Positions 61,583 to 64,000 of a stretch of 64,000 bases of DNA are shown piece after piece. The DNA comes from Ignavibacteria bacterium (GTDB taxonomy: Bacteria; Bacteroidota; Ignavibacteria; OLB7): positions 1-64,000 of the forward strand of contig JACKAE010000001.1 in assembly GCA_020635205.1 (NCBI GenBank), in the 5' to 3' direction. The stretch's first letter is position 1; each line of letters starts with the position of its first letter. Below the pieces are notes generated by a model. The model was not told the origin of the DNA, made no database searches, and was given only the letters and a program-made list of their open reading frames with translations. A program made the translations under genes and the position numbers.

Positions 61583-64000
61583 CTACTTACACGTCTTTGT
61601 CGTATCCTGAACATCCGGTACTGGCAACTTCTGTGAAAAGATTAGGTGATCGTTCACTGGGGCGCGCAGTAGTTCAAACACCTTCTGCGCAATGCGTGCA
61701 CTTCCAGTCTCGAATTCCTGCTCAGTTACATAGCTTTTGCTGTGCAGTGTGTTATCGAACTCGGAGTAGGTGGCAATCCCTCCAATCTGGCTGACTTTCG
61801 TCACGAGTATGTCGGTTCTGTCGGCACTGTAGAGGTTAGTGAAACCGAACTCGGCTGCCTCTGCTGCAAACTGTGTAAAGAGTGCCCCAAAGAATTCCGA
61901 AGGGTTTACAATCCCTGGGTCTCCAGTCGCTAAGTCGATCTTCACCAGATTCTTGGCAGTCTCTAACAGGAAGGAACCAAACTTTGTGAAGGAGAATGGT
62001 TCGATCCGCGTATCCTTAATCCACCCAACAACAGTGTGAGTGGGAACAGGAGTTTCTCCCAGTCCTTTTAGATCTTCGCTCTCGGGACACATTGCATCAA
62101 TTGCCCCCGATTCAATGTCGACACCACTTTTTCTTGCTATGTCCCGAAGAACTCCGCGCACTAATGATTTATCCCGAATCTTTACTAAAAGCGCGCAGAG
62201 AGGAGAACCCCAGTGTGGTGTTCCGATAGTAATTAGTTTGTGAAAATTCCCCTGGCCAAAGTTCTCGGGAAGATAGTATGTCTGCCCGTTGTAGTCTGCT
62301 ACGTGTTGGCGGGCAGCTAATCCCCCCATGCTGTGAGCCACTACAGAGACTTGTGAGGTTGAAATCCGGTTGCGATCTCTCCTGTTTTTGAGCACTTCCC
62401 GAACCTTTGCACCGACTGTTTCCCCTGAGACCGTGAAGCTCTTGGCTGCGTCGGCGGAATAATCTACCCGGTGGATATCGAAACCAGGATAGGGACCGGT
62501 AAAGACAGACCTCCAAGTTCCCGGTCCTGACCACATGCCGTGAACTAAAAGTACTGGTGGGTGAGTGACCGTGATCGCCTCCGTTGCGCTCAACGTCTGC
62601 GATCCATTTGCGTAAGTGGCATATATCTGCACTCTATTCTCGTCTTGTCCCGACAGGTCGCTTGGTGCTCTGATAAGTGATAGGGCGTAGTAGCTTCCGT
62701 TCGATTCATAGATGGGAGAGGTTCCCTTCGTTCCTGTGAATGTTCCCGGTAGTTCGGTAGTCAAGTTTGTGGTAAGGGCAATTGTCGATAAGCCAGTAAT
62801 ACTAAAGTTTACGTTCCCACCGGGGTTGCTGGTGAAGCCGAGAAACCGTACCCTCACCAAGAGCAGGTTATCGCCATCGGCAGTCATGCCAACACGTTGC
62901 GCTCCCCCGTAGCCGAGGTTGTCGTGATTCGGTCCCCCGTCGGCTATTGAGACCTTATAGCTTTTTCGTCCGTCGGGACGTGTAATCTGGCTGGTGGTAA
63001 CGAATTGCGGATCATTCAGGTCAACAATCTCCATTGCCAACTGTCCGGCTGTCTCAGTAAATATGTGAACTGGTGGTGGGCAACTCGGGTTGCTCTGCGT
63101 CGGTTCAATTTCTGCCCGCACTAAGTACTTTCCCTCTCTCTCCCCAAGTGTCATTTCTACCGAAGCGACGGCATCATCCCCATCTTCCTGCAACGCCATC
63201 TGAAGTGTGGTGGCTTTCACTCCCCGTCTGTCAGCGATTGACGCGCCATCAACTCCGGGAGTATCCATAATGGTGAATCGGACAGTACCACACGTTGGAG
63301 CGAAGTGTTCGATTCGTACGCCAAGTCTCTTCGGTAAGCGTTGCGTAGCTATTGCCGTCTGATAATCTCCCCCGAACATCTCTTCATCGGAGAACATGCC
63401 GAAGCGTGCTTCTGGAATGCGCAAGTTCCCGACAGATGATCCAACTGCAACAGTCGCTCCGGTTGTAAACTCAAGCTCAGATGCCGGGATCGAGTCGCTG
63501 TAGTGGTTGCAGGGGCAAGCACCCGGTTGCAGGACAAAGCGGATGTAGAAGTTTGCCCCATCCGTAGGGGAGATAGAGATCGGTGTTGTCCAATAGGTCT
63601 CGATCGATGGGTTAATCAAGTTAGAGGTGAAGAGAAGTTTATCGGCAGAGGATGACCTGCCATCTTTGTCAACATCGTGGAAAAGTTGAATCTCCCTAAT
63701 GTCGTCGAGGCTGCCGGAGAGGGCATTCAGATAGACTGTTAATCCCTTCAACTCAACAGAGGTTCCCTCCCCCGCGCCACATCCACCAGAGAGTGCGTTC
63801 ACTGTAAAGCGGTCGACTATTGGGGGTTCCGTTAACTCCCAGTCGAGCAAGGTTGTCTCCTTCCCAATATGGTTCAGGATAGCTGTCCCGGCTGAGCTAC
63901 TTGCCGGGGCGTGTACTCGGTAGGTAGCGGTATTCCACCCTGAAATAGTTCCCGATAGAAACGCAGCGAGTCCATTCGAGTATTCCAAACCACCATTGTA
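61583..64000 (-). CDS. Secreted alpha/beta hydrolase (lipase/PGAP1-like), 5' end cut
   Basis: The frame ends at TAG 61583-61585 and stays open to the window edge, so the start lies beyond 64000. About 805 residues are visible. The C-terminal half is a lipase fold: LLVHGMWSGPGTW (oxyanion region), VVAHSMGGLAARQ (nucleophile Ser) and LITIGTPHWGSPL. The N-terminal half has several beta-sandwich repeats with Cys pairs (CGAGEG, PGACPCNH). No T9SS tail at the terminus. Similar PGAP1/GPI-deacylase-like hydrolases act on lipids; substrate unknown. Confidence 0.85.
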   Translation of the reverse strand, partial: YNGGLEYSNGLAAFLSGTISGWNTATYRVHAPASSSAGTAILNHIGKETTLLDWELTEPPIVDRFTVNALSGGCGAGEGTSVELKGLTVYLNALSGSLDDIREIQLFHDVDKDGRSSSADKLLFTSNLINPSIETYWTTPISISPTDGANFYIRFVLQPGACPCNHYSDSIPASELEFTTGATVAVGSSVGNLRIPEARFGMFSDEEMFGGDYQTAIATQRLPKRLGVRIEHFAPTCGTVRFTIMDTPGVDGASIADRRGVKATTLQMALQEDGDDAVASVEMTLGEREGKYLVRAEIEPTQSNPSCPPPVHIFTETAGQLAMEIVDLNDPQFVTTSQITRPDGRKSYKVSIADGGPNHDNLGYGGAQRVGMTADGDNLLLVRVRFLGFTSNPGGNVNFSITGLSTIALTTNLTTELPGTFTGTKGTSPIYESNGSYYALSLIRAPSDLSGQDENRVQIYATYANGSQTLSATEAITVTHPPVLLVHGMWSGPGTWRSVFTGPYPGFDIHRVDYSADAAKSFTVSGETVGAKVREVLKNRRDRNRISTSQVSVVAHSMGGLAARQHVADYNGQTYYLPENFGQGNFHKLITIGTPHWGSPLCALLVKIRDKSLVRGVLRDIARKSGVDIESGAIDAMCPESEDLKGLGETPVPTHTVVGWIKDTRIEPFSFTKFGSFLLETAKNLVKIDLATGDPGIVNPSEFFGALFTQFAAEAAEFGFTNLYSADRTDILVTKVSQIGGIATYSEFDNTLHSKSYVTEQEFETGSARIAQKVFELLRAPVNDHLIFSQKLPVPDVQDTTKTCK

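Noticed and set aside
1..64000. tRNA genes, rRNA genes, CRISPR arrays, transposases, phage genes
   Set aside because: Looked for T-arm-like phrases, short regular repeats with unique spacers, DDE or HUH motifs and structural phage proteins; none found. The tandem units at 36 kb have no unique spacers.

Overview
The window looks like chromosomal DNA of a Bacteroidota/Chlorobi-group bacterium, most plausibly a Kapabacteria- or Ignavibacteria-like lineage (inference). The reasons are: several secreted proteins end in Por/type IX secretion (T9SS) type A sorting domains (PNP...G...YD..GR...L..G.Y), most genes lack a clear Shine-Dalgarno site, a DUF2723 membrane protein is present, and the efflux proteins resemble those of that group. 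I see no tRNA, rRNA, CRISPR array, phage gene or recognisable transposase gene.

Layout. 1-7.4 kb is housekeeping: the end of a probable outer-membrane protein gene, 3-methyladenine glycosylase, lepA, two consecutive signal peptidase I genes and hemW. lepA lies between two arms of a 175-bp inverted repeat. 7.4-22.2 kb is a mosaic of single genes: DUF2723 protein, NmrA-like reductase, a DUF2569-methyltransferase fusion, CubicO hydrolase, small membrane proteins, MOSC, AraC-GyrI regulator, VOC protein, an ABM-domain protein and an HpnC-like synthase. 22.3-26.4 kb is a porin / imelysin / di-haem (DUF1111) set typical of iron-linked loci. 26.8-29.1 kb holds an OmpA-like protein and a frameshifted envelope protein gene.

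29.1-38.8 kb is a copper/silver block: a Cys-rich HYC_CC_PP-like protein, a complete CusC-CusB-CusA-like tripartite pump, a secreted and a cytosolic heavy-metal-associated (HMA) protein, a T9SS protein translationally coupled to the latter, and a cupredoxin-like lipoprotein. 39.5-54.6 kb is rich in secreted proteins: an NHL-type propeller with an internal sorting-like domain, a 1,724-residue T9SS orphan, two tandem FG-GAP T9SS paralogues plus the stub of a third, a Tat-signal multicopper oxidase with a T9SS tail, and an Asp-box (sialidase-fold) T9SS protein. 54.7-61.5 kb holds two tandem paralogues of an unusual AAA ATPase with a C-terminal SARP/BTAD-like DNA-binding domain. Each is broken in a different part. 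The window ends inside a lipase-like gene.

Intergenic DNA is dominated by dispersed palindromic repeats of several families (CTTTGCG-type, CCCCTCTCCC-type, a three-palindrome element, and AATTCAAAATTC-type), some in direct tandem. The most promising unusual items are the complementary broken ATPase/SARP pair, the inverted repeat around lepA, the Met-rich insertion in the CusA-like pump, the extracellular copper-handling set linked to T9SS, the 360-bp palindrome-rich insert next to a truncated FG-GAP gene, and runs of eight G inside several surface-protein genes.
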